Source: Treponema sp. (GTDB lineage: Bacteria > Spirochaetota > Spirochaetia > Treponematales > Breznakiellaceae). Taken from it: 12,376 bases of DNA. This document shows positions 6,117 to 12,376 of this stretch, in pieces. The notes below the pieces were generated by a model. It was not told the DNA's origin, searched no databases, and was given only the letters and a program-made list of their open reading frames with translations. Made by a program: the position numbers and the translations under genes. The stretch's first letter is position 1, and each line of letters starts with the position of its first letter. The stretch is taken from contig JAIRRU010000299.1 of the NCBI GenBank assembly GCA_031255815.1, positions 1 through 12,376 on the forward strand, given 5' to 3'.

Positions 6117-6944
6117 TCAGGCCTCTGGCAGAAAAGCGGAATGGAACTTAAGAAGCCGGGGCGCCAGCTCGTATTCGGCCAGATCCCCAACCAAGACCCC
6201 GTCCTTCGCCTCGTAAGCCGCCGCCAGATCTTTCAATGCGGACTCGAATTCCCCGACATACTCGAATATCGGAACGCCCTCCACAGTTAAAGTTTCGGGG
6301 GAATAGCCTTCAAGCTTTAGCAGGCCCAGAAGGCGGAGGAGTTTTCCGGCAGCGCTTGAAAAAAGCTGCACCGTTTCCGCCGCCCGCCCGTCCTTTCCGG
6401 TCTGCATGTCCAGGGGCAGATCCTCAAGCCGCCCGGCCACCGCCCGGATCAGGGGGCCGAGGGCGGCAAGCTCCCGCCAGGGATCCTCAAGCTCCCTGAG
6501 GCGTTCCGCGATTAGTTTCTGCAGATCGCCGGACCCCGGGCCTTCGCCGGAAAAAGTTTTACCCGCCAGCCCGTACAGATCGCGCATGTGTTCCGCCAGA
6601 AAACGGCCGCCGGGGCTTTCCTCCCAGTTTTGCTTAAAGGCAGCCCTCTCCCCAAAGGGGCAAGCCGGGAATCTTTCCGCTTCCCCCCGGAGGGCGGCCA
6701 GCGCCTCCGCGGCAAGCTCCGCCCAGGAGCTGGTGGAAAGGTTCAGAGCCCTGATCCCCGCCACTTCCCGGTTAAAGAAGCGCTCCAGCGAGAGGGAATC
6801 GACTTTTTCCCCGTCCACCTCAAGGCCGGAAAGCCGGTGGCCCGAGTCCCGGAGCCAGGCCTCCAGCCCCGCCAATACCTCCCCCAGTATCTTTTCTTCT
6901 TCCAGGGTAATATCCGCGGCCTTGCCGTTTATGCTTATGTCCAT
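6117..6944 (-). CDS. Uncharacterised 275-residue protein directly downstream of fliD
   Basis: No family recognised. The protein is predicted soluble, acidic and mostly helical, rich in Leu, Glu and Ala. The first residues (MDISINGKAADITLEEEKIL) look like a small beta strand region and then a helix, resembling the start of the flagellin-related accessory proteins only superficially. Segments such as LEAWLRDSGHRLSGLEVDGEKVDSL and LLRLLGLLKLEGYSPETLTVEGVPIFEYVGEF could be two similar helix-strand units. No signal peptide, no transmembrane helix. It begins three bases after the fliD stop and ends 17 bases before the PilZ start, so it is surely part of this operon. A function as an export chaperone or assembly helper for FliD is possible because of its position, but nothing in the sequence proves it. 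Confidence 0.78.
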   Translation of the reverse strand: MDISINGKAADITLEEEKILGEVLAGLEAWLRDSGHRLSGLEVDGEKVDSLSLERFFNREVAGIRALNLSTSSWAELAAEALAALRGEAERFPACPFGERAAFKQNWEESPGGRFLAEHMRDLYGLAGKTFSGEGPGSGDLQKLIAERLRELEDPWRELAALGPLIRAVAGRLEDLPLDMQTGKDGRAAETVQLFSSAAGKLLRLLGLLKLEGYSPETLTVEGVPIFEYVGEFESALKDLAAAYEAKDGVLVGDLAEYELAPRLLKFHSAFLPEA

Positions 6945-6947
6945 AAA

Positions 6948-8981
6948 TTACCTGTTGTTGTTGTTGGAATTTTGCTGCATAAAGTTATCGAGAGAGGCGC
7001 CCGTGCGCTCCATCCGGTTATACGCCCCTTCCATCTGGCCGTACTGGAGTTTAAGCTGGGCCTCCTTGGCGGCAAGCTGGCGTTCCATGGTATCGATCCG
7101 CCGTCGATCCTGGCTTATCCGGGAATCAATGGTTCCGGTTTTCAGCGTGATAAAGCCGCCGGACTCCACATAGGGCTTAGCCAGGCTGTCCATGGCGTAG
7201 GCAAGCCCCGAGTCCACGATCAGATCCCCGTCGGTATCGTAACCGAAAAGCTGCTGGACGCCGGAAAGCTTCGTCTCCAGGGCGGTGTCCAGAACCCGCT
7301 CGTCGATTTCCAGGTAACCCCGCAGCCGGGAAGGATCGTAACTGCCCCCGACGCCCGAGCGCCGCACATCGGTGCCGATGCCAATCTGGGCTAAGAGGAC
7401 AAGATCCTGGTCGTCGGCGGTCTCGTAGGGCATGGTGGCGGCCCGCTGAAGGCTGCTTTTAAACTGGTTCAGGGTGGTGTCCCCGTTAAAGGCCCCCATG
7501 CGCTTCCTCAGCTCCTCCCGCTCGCCGGCATCCAGATAGCTCAATTCCTCAATGATCTGGGCGTCGTTCCGGGTAAGGACGTTAACCTCCGCCATAAGCC
7601 GGTTGTAGTTGCCCACCAGCCCGATAATCGACTCCTTTATCAGATCCCGGTCGGGCTCTATGCCCACCGTCACCGGCCGGCTGGAAATTCCCTTCGGGAC
7701 TACCGTAACCCCCGGGATAAGGTCGTCAATGCTGTTGGTAGGCCGCTTTATCTCGATCCCTTCCATGGTGATTACCGCGTCCTGGGCGGAGGAAATGAGG
7801 TTCCGGGCCTTAAAACCCTCCTGGGCATCCGGATCCAGCACCCGGACATTGCGGATGGAAATATCCCGGTGGGTATTCCGGTTTACCAGATCCAGGGAAA
7901 CAATGGCCCGGCCCCCGGCCAGGGCTTCAAGCCTATGCTGAACGGGGCTGAAATTACGGGAATCGGTGATGGGGGGAAGGGTAAGCCTGGTTCCGTCGGA
8001 GAAGGCCAGAGAAAGGGCCGCCAGATCGTCCACCCGCGGGGGGCTTTCCGGGGCTTCCCAGGCGGGCAGGGGAACCGTGGAAGGCTCGTTTTCGATGGTA
8101 ATACCCCCGTAGCTTACCGAATCCGGCGGGGGGATGCTCGGCCCGGACGGGGAAAAGGGAGCCTCGTAATCATCCGGAAGAATTTCCACTGCCGTCTCGA
8201 AGCGGATAGCCAGGGAGGGGACGGATCTTACCGGGGGATCGAAGGGGATGGAGGCCGCGCCCCCCGCGGCAACCTGGAGCGCTTCCCCTTTGAAAATCAG
8301 GTACTGGGCGTCCGAGACAGGTTTTACCGATTCCTCGGAAAGGGGGAAGTCCCGGCGGGCCCTGTCCGCCCGTTCGGTGATGCCGGTTAGAATGGCGAAT
8401 CTTTCCGCATCGTCGGCAAAGCTCAGGCGCTTATCCGCCCCGGTGATCTTCGACTCGATGAGCAGGGATCTGGAGCCTTTTTCCACGGCGATAATGCTGG
8501 CTTCCACCTTGTCCCGGCCCCGGCGGTTCAGGGTATCCGTAAATTCCTTCAGGGTTCCGCCCTTAAAGGGAAAAGACACGGTCTCTTCCCCCACATTGAA
8601 GGTATAGGTTCCCGAATCGACCCTGAAAGAATCTTCCAGGGGCAGGGACAGAAAACGATCCGCCTGGGCAAGCTGCTTGACGGTGAAACTGTACTTGCGT
8701 TCCCCCGCCTCCCGGGTAGCGTTCGCGCTAATGACCGAATCATCGGAAGATACCCCGATCCGTTCGCTAAAGGGGTTTTGAAAAGAGAAAAGCTGCCGGG
8801 CGCTTTCCCTGAGGGAGCTGATCCGCCTGCCTATTTCCTGCCAGTAGGTCTTCTGGGTTTCCAGGCTTTCGATATTTTTTTCGGTCCGCTCTTTCGGGAT
8901 CCGCTCGACCCTCATCAGGCCTTCAATCAACTTGTCGGTTTCAAACCGGCTTTTTACCCCGGGACTGTAAATATCGGACAT
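6948..8981 (-). CDS. fliD: FliD, flagellar filament cap protein (HAP2)
   Basis: A 677-residue filament cap, which sits at the filament tip and folds exported flagellin into place. The N-terminal FliD domain (about 10-110) has the D0/D1 pattern: GVKSRFETDKLIEGLMRVERIP, a coiled helix KNIESLETQKTYWQEIGRRI, and NPFSERIGVSSDDSVISANAT. Residues about 110-400 form the variable D2-D3 part, with a Pro/Ser-rich stretch at about 270-310. The C-terminal FliD domain (about 410-660) includes GIEIKRPTNSIDDLIPGVTV, LVGNYNRLMAEVNVLT, LRGYLEIDERVLDTAL and a final coiled helix. It is longer than enteric FliD (about 470 residues), as usual in spirochaetes. The tail ends in a run of Asn coded by (AAC)4. Its start lies 23 bases after flaG with only a weak AGGT ribosome site. 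Confidence 0.93.
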   Translation of the reverse strand: MSDIYSPGVKSRFETDKLIEGLMRVERIPKERTEKNIESLETQKTYWQEIGRRISSLRESARQLFSFQNPFSERIGVSSDDSVISANATREAGERKYSFTVKQLAQADRFLSLPLEDSFRVDSGTYTFNVGEETVSFPFKGGTLKEFTDTLNRRGRDKVEASIIAVEKGSRSLLIESKITGADKRLSFADDAERFAILTGITERADRARRDFPLSEESVKPVSDAQYLIFKGEALQVAAGGAASIPFDPPVRSVPSLAIRFETAVEILPDDYEAPFSPSGPSIPPPDSVSYGGITIENEPSTVPLPAWEAPESPPRVDDLAALSLAFSDGTRLTLPPITDSRNFSPVQHRLEALAGGRAIVSLDLVNRNTHRDISIRNVRVLDPDAQEGFKARNLISSAQDAVITMEGIEIKRPTNSIDDLIPGVTVVPKGISSRPVTVGIEPDRDLIKESIIGLVGNYNRLMAEVNVLTRNDAQIIEELSYLDAGEREELRKRMGAFNGDTTLNQFKSSLQRAATMPYETADDQDLVLLAQIGIGTDVRRSGVGGSYDPSRLRGYLEIDERVLDTALETKLSGVQQLFGYDTDGDLIVDSGLAYAMDSLAKPYVESGGFITLKTGTIDSRISQDRRRIDTMERQLAAKEAQLKLQYGQMEGAYNRMERTGASLDNFMQQNSNNNNR

Positions 8982-9004
8982 AAACCTGCTTTGGCAGTTC
9001 CCCC

Positions 9005-9376
9005 CTAAGCCATTTCGTCAAAAAGGAAACCAATAGTCTCCCTGATCCGGGAGTGAAGCCGCTGAAGTTCCTCGGGGGGAAGCACCTTGATAACCTTATC
9101 GGTTTCCCCGTCAATGACCTTGACGGTCACCTCGTGGGACTGGTAATCCACCACAAATTTGAGTTTTTTGTTGAAGGCAAGGCTTACCTTTTCAATATTT
9201 TCCGCGGCGATGTTTATTTCCTGGTGTTTTTTCTCCGCCGGCGGCTTGGCGCCCGGTATGATTGCGGCGAATTGCTGAAACGCCGCCGCGCGGGCCTGAT
9301 GGATCCCGTCTTGAAGGGCCTCCTGCGGAGCGCCGATACTCAAGCCCCCGCCCAGCGGGGCTATTGCCAGACTCAT
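9005..9376 (-). CDS. flaG: FlaG family flagellar protein
   Basis: A 123-residue soluble protein. Residues about 55-120 hold the FlaG signature: INIAAENIEKVSLAFNKKLKFVVDYQ, then EVTVKVIDGETDKVIKVLPPEELQRL, close to the family's 'VNKKLKF..DE..G...VKVID..T.EVIRQIPPEE'. The N-terminal 45 residues are Ala/Gly-rich and unlike the family. FlaG influences filament length in several bacteria, but its exact role is unclear. It stands first in the fliD operon, downstream of a terminator, with the ribosome site GGGAGG five bases before the ATG; that site overlaps a possible CsrA target. No sigma-28 promoter was found in its 114-base leader. Confidence 0.9.
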   Translation of the reverse strand: MSLAIAPLGGGLSIGAPQEALQDGIHQARAAAFQQFAAIIPGAKPPAEKKHQEINIAAENIEKVSLAFNKKLKFVVDYQSHEVTVKVIDGETDKVIKVLPPEELQRLHSRIRETIGFLFDEMA

Positions 9377-9380
9377 ATTA

Positions 9381-9482
9381 CCTCCCTGTAAACCGTACTA
9401 CTCGCGTAGCACAAAAGGGGATTCCCCCCTTGGTATTACCCCTGTCTTCCGTGACAGGAGAATCTGCCCCCCGCAGGGGCAG
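9381..9482 (-). promoter_or_regulatory. flaG leader with possible CsrA sites and serial hairpins
   Basis: Read on the minus strand, the 114-base leader has three consecutive GC-rich hairpins. The first is at 9464-9482 (CTGCCCC/GGGGCAG). The second, at 9441-9458, is CCTGTC/GACAGG around the hexaloop ACGGAA, which matches the CsrA core ANGGA. The third, at 9415-9431, is AAGGGG/CCCCTT with GGA in its loop. The Shine-Dalgarno sequence lies in TTACAGGGAGGT (9391-9380), matching 10 of the 12 positions of the CsrA consensus RUACARGGAUGU as I recall it. The loop GGA and the ribosome-site GGA are 65 bases apart. CsrA binding here would block flaG (and perhaps fliD) translation. Inferred from motif and structure only. 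Confidence 0.5.
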
Positions 9483-9490
9483 TTTGTCTC

Positions 9491-9527
9491 AAAAAAAGGA
9501 CGGGGAAGGGCGCGATCTTCCCCGTCC
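9491..9527 (-). terminator. Intrinsic terminator of the second flaB
   Basis: On the minus strand an 11-base-pair perfect stem, GGACGGGGAAG / CTTCCCCGTCC (9517-9527 and 9498-9508), with an eight-base loop is followed directly by seven T (9497-9491). This is a textbook rho-independent terminator, 49 bases past the flaB stop. It separates the abundant flagellin message from the flaG-fliD run. Confidence 0.93.
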
Positions 9528-9576
9528 CGCGTTTAAAAGACAACGTCCAGAAGTCTCTTAAGCCGCCTTGTAAAAA

Positions 9577-10428
9577 TTACCCCAATAGTTGCAATACCGA
9601 CTGGGTACGTACATTGGCCTGGGCCAGCATAGCTGTTCCGGCCTGGGACAGGATGGAATCCTTGGCAAACTTGACCATTTCAGAAGCCATGTCCGCATCC
9701 CGGATCCGGGATTCCGCCGCCTGAAGGTTTTCAGCGGCAATGGCCACGCCTTGGGCCGCCATTTCGAAGCGGTTCTGATACGCGCCGAGATCGGCCCGCT
9801 GTTTGGACAACTGCCGAAGGGCCTCATCCACCGTGCCGATAGCCGCATTGGCCTGTTCGGGAGTAGCAATGTTGATATTGCCTTCTTCCCCCTGAATATT
9901 CTGCAGGCCAAGGGCCGAAGCGCTCATGTTGCCAATAAAGATCTGTTCGTTCTGATCCATATTGGCGCCCACCTGAAGCAGCATGGTCCTGTTTCCCTCT
10001 TCCCGGGAAAAAGCCCCGGTAAGGATGTTCATCCCGTTGAACTGAGCGTGGCTGGCGATACGGTTAACCTCATCCACCAGTTGCGAAACTTCCACCTGGA
10101 TCTGCATCCGGTCCTCATCGGAATAAATCCCGTTTGCGGACTGGACGGACAGTTCCCGGAGCCGGTGCAGGATATCCTGAGTTTCCTGGAGATACCCTTC
10201 AGTAGTCTGGATAAAAGACACGCCGTTCTGAATATTGCGTTCCGCCTGATTCAGGCCCCGGATCTGGCTCCGCATTTTTTCGGAAACCGCGAGCCCGGAA
10301 GCGTCGTCCCCGGCCCGGTTGATCCGCAGGCCGGAACTGAGCTTTTCAATGCCCTTTACCACATTCTCCTGAGTCACCCCGAGTTCGCGGTTGGCGTACA
10401 GAGCGCTCATATTGTGATTGATTATCAT
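9577..10428 (-). CDS. flaB: FlaB-type flagellin, periplasmic flagellar core protein (copy 2)
   Basis: A 283-residue core flagellin of spirochaete periplasmic filaments. No signal peptide, as expected for type III export. The N-terminal D0-D1 helices are conserved: [73 protein letters not shown]. The short middle region has the FlaB block [19 protein letters not shown], and the C-terminal helix is [19 protein letters not shown], ending [15 protein letters not shown]. The block before GANMDQ (MLLQV instead of the MWFHI of the neighbouring copy) separates it from the FlaB1-like paralogue and suggests a FlaB2/FlaB3-like protein. The start is the ATG after AAGGAGG (10440-10434), five bases apart. 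It is followed by a strong terminator and preceded by a candidate CsrA-controlled leader. Confidence 0.96.
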   Translation of the reverse strand: MIINHNMSALYANRELGVTQENVVKGIEKLSSGLRINRAGDDASGLAVSEKMRSQIRGLNQAERNIQNGVSFIQTTEGYLQETQDILHRLRELSVQSANGIYSDEDRMQIQVEVSQLVDEVNRIASHAQFNGMNILTGAFSREEGNRTMLLQVGANMDQNEQIFIGNMSASALGLQNIQGEEGNINIATPEQANAAIGTVDEALRQLSKQRADLGAYQNRFEMAAQGVAIAAENLQAAESRIRDADMASEMVKFAKDSILSQAGTAMLAQANVRTQSVLQLLG

Positions 10429-10433
10429 CTAAC

Positions 10434-10474
10434 CCTCCTTGCATTGGATTGATCCGGCTGTCCCTAGCCGGACC
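10434..10474 (-). promoter_or_regulatory. Leader of the second flaB: probable two-site CsrA target
   Basis: On the minus strand, GGUCCGGCU and AGCCGGAUC (10474-10466 and 10459-10451) form a nine-pair stem with one G-U pair, holding the hexaloop AGGGAC (10465-10460), which contains ANGGA. The second GGA is inside the ribosome site, in GCAAGGAGG (10442-10434). The two GGA triplets are 25 bases apart. A high-affinity hairpin plus a site on the Shine-Dalgarno sequence is the layout known for CsrA repression of flagellin translation. Seen: hairpin and motifs. Inferred: CsrA binding. Confidence 0.65.
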
Positions 10475-10686
10475 CGCGCTATACAGACAGCAAATCCGGA
10501 AGCAGCTTCGCGCCATTTTTCCCGAATTCGCCGGATATAGGGCGAAACAGCCTTTTGCGGAAAGAGGCCCCTTTGCAAGGGAAGCCGCCTGCCGCAAACG
10601 GATGTTCCGCCCCACCGTACCGCCGTTTCCGCGCCTTAAACCCGGCGGGGAAACGCCAACAGAGGGTATTTGTCAAAGAACGCTTC
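10475..10686. other. Intergenic stretch with no gene recognised
   Basis: Part of the 341-base gap between the two flaB genes. No plausible coding region, RNA gene or sigma-28 promoter was seen on the minus strand. A TTGACA (minus strand, 10676-10671) has no acceptable -10 box at 16-18 bases. How the second flaB is transcribed is not evident: either by readthrough from the first copy or from a promoter type I cannot recognise here. Confidence 0.4.
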
Positions 10687-10745
10687 CGGATTCAGGGACA
10701 GGGCCCCTGAATCCGAATACCGGGGGAGGCCTTAGCGCTCCCCCG
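10687..10745 (-). terminator. Two tandem hairpins after the first flaB
   Basis: After the stop codon at 10770 the minus strand has an eight-pair stem CGGGGGAG/CTCCCCCG (10745-10721, nine-base loop) and then an 11-pair stem CGGATTCAGGG/CCCTGAATCCG (10715-10687, seven-base loop). Both are strong, but the tract after them (GAAGCGTTCTTTG) is only moderately T-rich. They could be a partial terminator or a 3' stabiliser of the flaB message. Confidence 0.55.
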
Positions 10746-10769
10746 ATAACTCCTTCTAAATTTACTCCA

Positions 10770-11630
10770 TTATTGGAGAAGTTGCAAGACCGAAGTGGTC
10801 CGCTGGTTCGCCTGGGCCAGCATAGCCGTCCCCGACTGGTTAAGAATCTGATCCCGCATGTACTGAACCATCTGGTTCGCCATATTGGTGTCCCGGATCC
10901 GGGATTCAGCCGCCTGGAGGTTCTCTTCCCCTATGTCCAGACCCGTAATGGCATGCTCCAGCCGGTTCTGGTAGGCCCCCAGATCGGCCCGCTGCTTGTT
11001 GATTACCTTGATAGCCGAGTCCAGGGTTCCGATGGCCTTATTGGCCTCCTCCGGGGTTTCAAGGCTGATAAAGCCCTGATCCCCGGGACTGCGGATCCCC
11101 AGCCCTTCGCTGGTCATGGTGCCGATGAACACCTGCTCCCGCTGGTCCATGTTGGCGCCGATATGGAACCACATAGAGGCGGTAACGGCGTTTTCCCCGC
11201 TCTGACGGGCAAAACGGCCGGTAAGCATGTTCATGCCGTTGAACTGGGCGTGGCTGGCTATCCGGTCAATCTCGTCCACCAACTGGGAAACCTCCACCTG
11301 GATCATCATCCGGTCTTCTTCGGTATAGATGCCGTTGGCCGCCTGAACCGCCAGCTCCCTTATCCGCTGGACGATATCCTCGGTCTCCTGAAGGTAACCT
11401 TCGCTGGTCTTGATAAAGGAGATGCCGTTGGCCGCGTTGGCGGAAGCCTGGTGAAGGCCCCTGATCTGGCTCCTCATCTTCTCCGAAACGGCAAGCCCGG
11501 AGGCGTCGTCGCCGGCACGGTTGATACGGAGCCCGGAAGAAAGCTTTTCCAGATTTTTATCCAAACTGACTTGGGTAAATTTGAGGGATCTGTCCGCGAA
11601 TATCGCGGACAGATTGTGGTTGATGATCAT
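10770..11630 (-). CDS. flaB: FlaB-type flagellin, periplasmic flagellar core protein (copy 1, FlaB1-like)
   Basis: A 286-residue flagellin, no signal peptide. The D0-D1 helices read [40 protein letters not shown] and [20 protein letters not shown]. The block [20 protein letters not shown] is close to what I recall of T. pallidum FlaB1, so this copy is FlaB1-like; the C-terminus is [18 protein letters not shown] ... [15 protein letters not shown]. The frame is open further upstream, but the ATG at 11630 is chosen because AAGGAGG (11643-11637) lies six bases before it and MIINHN is the conserved flagellin start; an ATG at 11636 abuts the ribosome site. Transcribed from a sigma-28 promoter at 11742-11769, with a leader of about 100 bases that carries a candidate CsrA site. 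Confidence 0.97.
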   Translation of the reverse strand: MIINHNLSAIFADRSLKFTQVSLDKNLEKLSSGLRINRAGDDASGLAVSEKMRSQIRGLHQASANAANGISFIKTSEGYLQETEDIVQRIRELAVQAANGIYTEEDRMMIQVEVSQLVDEIDRIASHAQFNGMNMLTGRFARQSGENAVTASMWFHIGANMDQREQVFIGTMTSEGLGIRSPGDQGFISLETPEEANKAIGTLDSAIKVINKQRADLGAYQNRLEHAITGLDIGEENLQAAESRIRDTNMANQMVQYMRDQILNQSGTAMLAQANQRTTSVLQLLQ

Positions 11631-11636
11631 AATCAT

Positions 11637-11675
11637 CCTCCTTGAAATGTGAAAGAAAGCGTCCGTGCTTTCTTT
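11637..11675 (-). promoter_or_regulatory. Leader of the first flaB: probable two-site CsrA target
   Basis: On the minus strand AAAGAAAGC and GCUUUCUUU (11675-11667 and 11660-11652) form a perfect nine-pair stem with the hexaloop ACGGAC (11666-11661), a CsrA-type ANGGA loop. Eight bases further comes UCAAGGAGG, the ribosome site, with a second GGA; the two GGA are 23 bases apart. The stem sequence is unrelated to the stem of the other flaB leader, but loop and spacing are kept, which argues for selection on structure. CsrA binding is inferred. Confidence 0.68.
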
Positions 11676-11741
11676 TGGACAGACAGGCCCGGCGGAGAGG
11701 GACCGCGGATTGTTCCCGCCGGACAAATCTAATCCATGCCA

Positions 11742-11769
11742 TTTTCGGCAGGCGGAAAGGGAAACTTTA
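11742..11769 (-). promoter_or_regulatory. Sigma-28 (FliA) promoter of the first flaB
   Basis: On the minus strand TAAAGTTT (11769-11762) is an exact match to the sigma-28 -35 consensus. Twelve bases later is GCCGAAAA (11749-11742), seven of eight matches to GCCGATAA; the usual spacer is 11. An A-rich tract (AACAAAAAAAGC) lies just upstream and could act as an UP element. Transcription would start near 11735, giving a leader of about 100 bases. Confidence 0.85.
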
Positions 11770-11866
11770 GCTTTTTTTGTTAAAACCGCGGAACCAGCCG
11801 GGCGGCAACCGTGTTTTCCGAAGGCTGCGGTACTTTGCTTAGGCTAAAAGTGATGATAAAGGGATA

Positions 11867-11983
11867 GCCGCGAACCTCACGAACCGCACGAACTTTTACG
11901 CCGGAAACCCCGATCGTCACCTGAATTTTCTTGAGTCCGAGGGGTTTTTGATCCGGGTTTGCGTGGTTCGTGCTGTTCGCGGC
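11867..11983. repeat. Imperfect 117-base palindromic element with iterated 9-base units
   Basis: The arms 11867-11885 and 11965-11983 are inverted repeats matching at 17 of 19 bases (GCCGCGAAC..CACGAACC). Each arm goes on as three 9-base units of the type nnCRCGAAC. An inner inverted repeat, AAACCCC/GGGGTTT (11905-11911 and 11941-11947), is nested inside. The element lies between the upstream gene's stop and the flaB promoter. It contains no gene; it may be a dispersed palindromic repeat or a terminator-like structure. Confidence 0.6.
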
Positions 11984-12010
11984 TCAATTTTCCGGCAGCC
12001 CGGGAGGCCC

Positions 12011-12376
12011 TTAATCCCAGGTAAGCTCGTAAACCAGGGGGCTTTCCAGAACCAGGATATCCAGAAGGGGGATGTCAAATTCGGCCCGTCTTCCGGAAGA
12101 TCTGCCCCCCCGGATGGAGCGTATCCGGCCGGGGAAGTCCACGGAGGCCCGGATCGAGGCCCCGGATATCTCGTCGGCAACGGGTTTTCCGTATATCGAA
12201 GCCACCAGTTCCCGGTATTCGGCCTGGCTGAGCTCCTCGCCGGTGGCGATGGGGGCCATAAGGGCCGAAAGATAGTCCGTTACCCCCGGGGAAATGAGGG
12301 AGAGGATGTCCGGCCCCAGTTCCCGGTTCAGGCTGAGCCTGAGCCTGCCCCCCGCGGCGCTTTCCTCCAGGACGAT
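12011..12376 (-). CDS. Unrecognised protein, C-terminal 121 residues (5' end outside window)
   Basis: The frame is open from the right edge of the window to TAA at 12013-12011, so only the C-terminal part is visible. The visible protein is predicted soluble: a basic beginning (GGRLRLSLNRELGPDILSLI), helices (SPGVTDYLSALMAPIATGEE, LSQAEYRELVASIYG), then a beta-rich end (IRASVDFPGRIRSIRGG ... FDIPLLDILVLESPLVYELTW). The end is unusually hydrophobic, with charged residues only at its edge. The helix followed by a strand-rich tail would suit a periplasmic or lipid-attached protein, but its N-terminus is not here. The ATG at 12259 is internal, because the frame continues with equally protein-like sequence upstream of it. 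Function unknown. Confidence 0.7.
   Translation of the reverse strand: MVLEESAAGGRLRLSLNRELGPDILSLISPGVTDYLSALMAPIATGEELSQAEYRELVASIYGKPVADEISGASIRASVDFPGRIRSIRGGRSSGRRAEFDIPLLDILVLESPLVYELTWD

Noticed and set aside
9464..9482. The hairpin CTGCCCC/GGGGCAG as a further terminator
   Set aside because: On the minus strand it is followed by ATTCTCC with no T-run, and on the plus strand there is no gene to terminate.
10671..10676. TTGACA on the minus strand as a promoter for the second flaB
   Set aside because: No TATAAT-like box lies 16-18 bases downstream; the sequence there is TTTCCC.
10449..11645. A 398-codon plus-strand open frame antisense to the first flaB
   Set aside because: It mirrors a conserved flagellin on the other strand; similar long antisense frames occur over the second flaB and over flgL, and all follow from codon bias.
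11631..11726. An N-terminal extension of the first flaB up to 11726
   Set aside because: The extra 32 residues are not flagellin-like, the ribosome site lies within them six bases before ATG 11630, and the sigma-28 leader folds across this stretch.

Overview
The window is GC-rich spirochaete DNA, most likely from a Treponema or close relative (Treponematales). The evidence is two FlaB-type periplasmic flagellins with the MIINHN start and the 'GANMDQ' block, a spirochaete-type long FliD, FlaG, and the order flaB / fliD / small conserved genes / tsaE / tsaB / HD-domain gene, which I recall as resembling a Treponema pallidum chromosomal block. Species cannot be fixed from the sequence; the base composition fits a free-living or termite-gut lineage better than T. 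pallidum.

Layout. Plus strand, 1-2288: the 3' end of flgK, then flgL (hook-filament junction), fliW and csrA (post-transcriptional control of flagellin). fliW and csrA overlap and must be translationally coupled. The csrA end faces the end of the minus-strand block, with a GC-rich hairpin between. Minus strand, read from right to left, 12376-2327: the 3' part of an unrecognised gene; a 380-base gap with an imperfect palindrome and a near-consensus sigma-28 promoter; flaB (286 aa); a hairpin-rich gap; a second flaB (283 aa) ending in a textbook intrinsic terminator; then a compact run flaG - fliD - uncharacterised 275-aa gene - membrane-anchored PilZ protein - uncharacterised 88-aa gene - tsaE - tsaB - PAS/HD-GYP protein. 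The last three genes overlap each other.

How the parts fit. The window encodes filament parts (FlgK, FlgL, FlaB x2, FliD, FlaG), the RNA-binding regulator CsrA with its flagellin-sensing antagonist FliW, and a possible c-di-GMP module (HD-GYP phosphodiesterase plus PilZ receptor). The most notable observation is that the leaders of both flaB genes and of flaG each carry a hairpin with an A-N-G-G-A-N hexaloop, plus a second GGA inside the Shine-Dalgarno sequence. This is the two-site arrangement by which CsrA represses flagellin translation in other bacteria. The window therefore appears to hold a whole CsrA-FliW-flagellin feedback circuit, regulators and targets together, extended to the filament cap operon. 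This is inference from sequence and structure motifs, untested.

Other points: tsaE has no ATG, GTG or TTG start that keeps its conserved N-terminus and probably starts at CTG; there are two conserved-looking genes of unknown function inside the flagellar operon; and several intergenic repeats have no assigned role.
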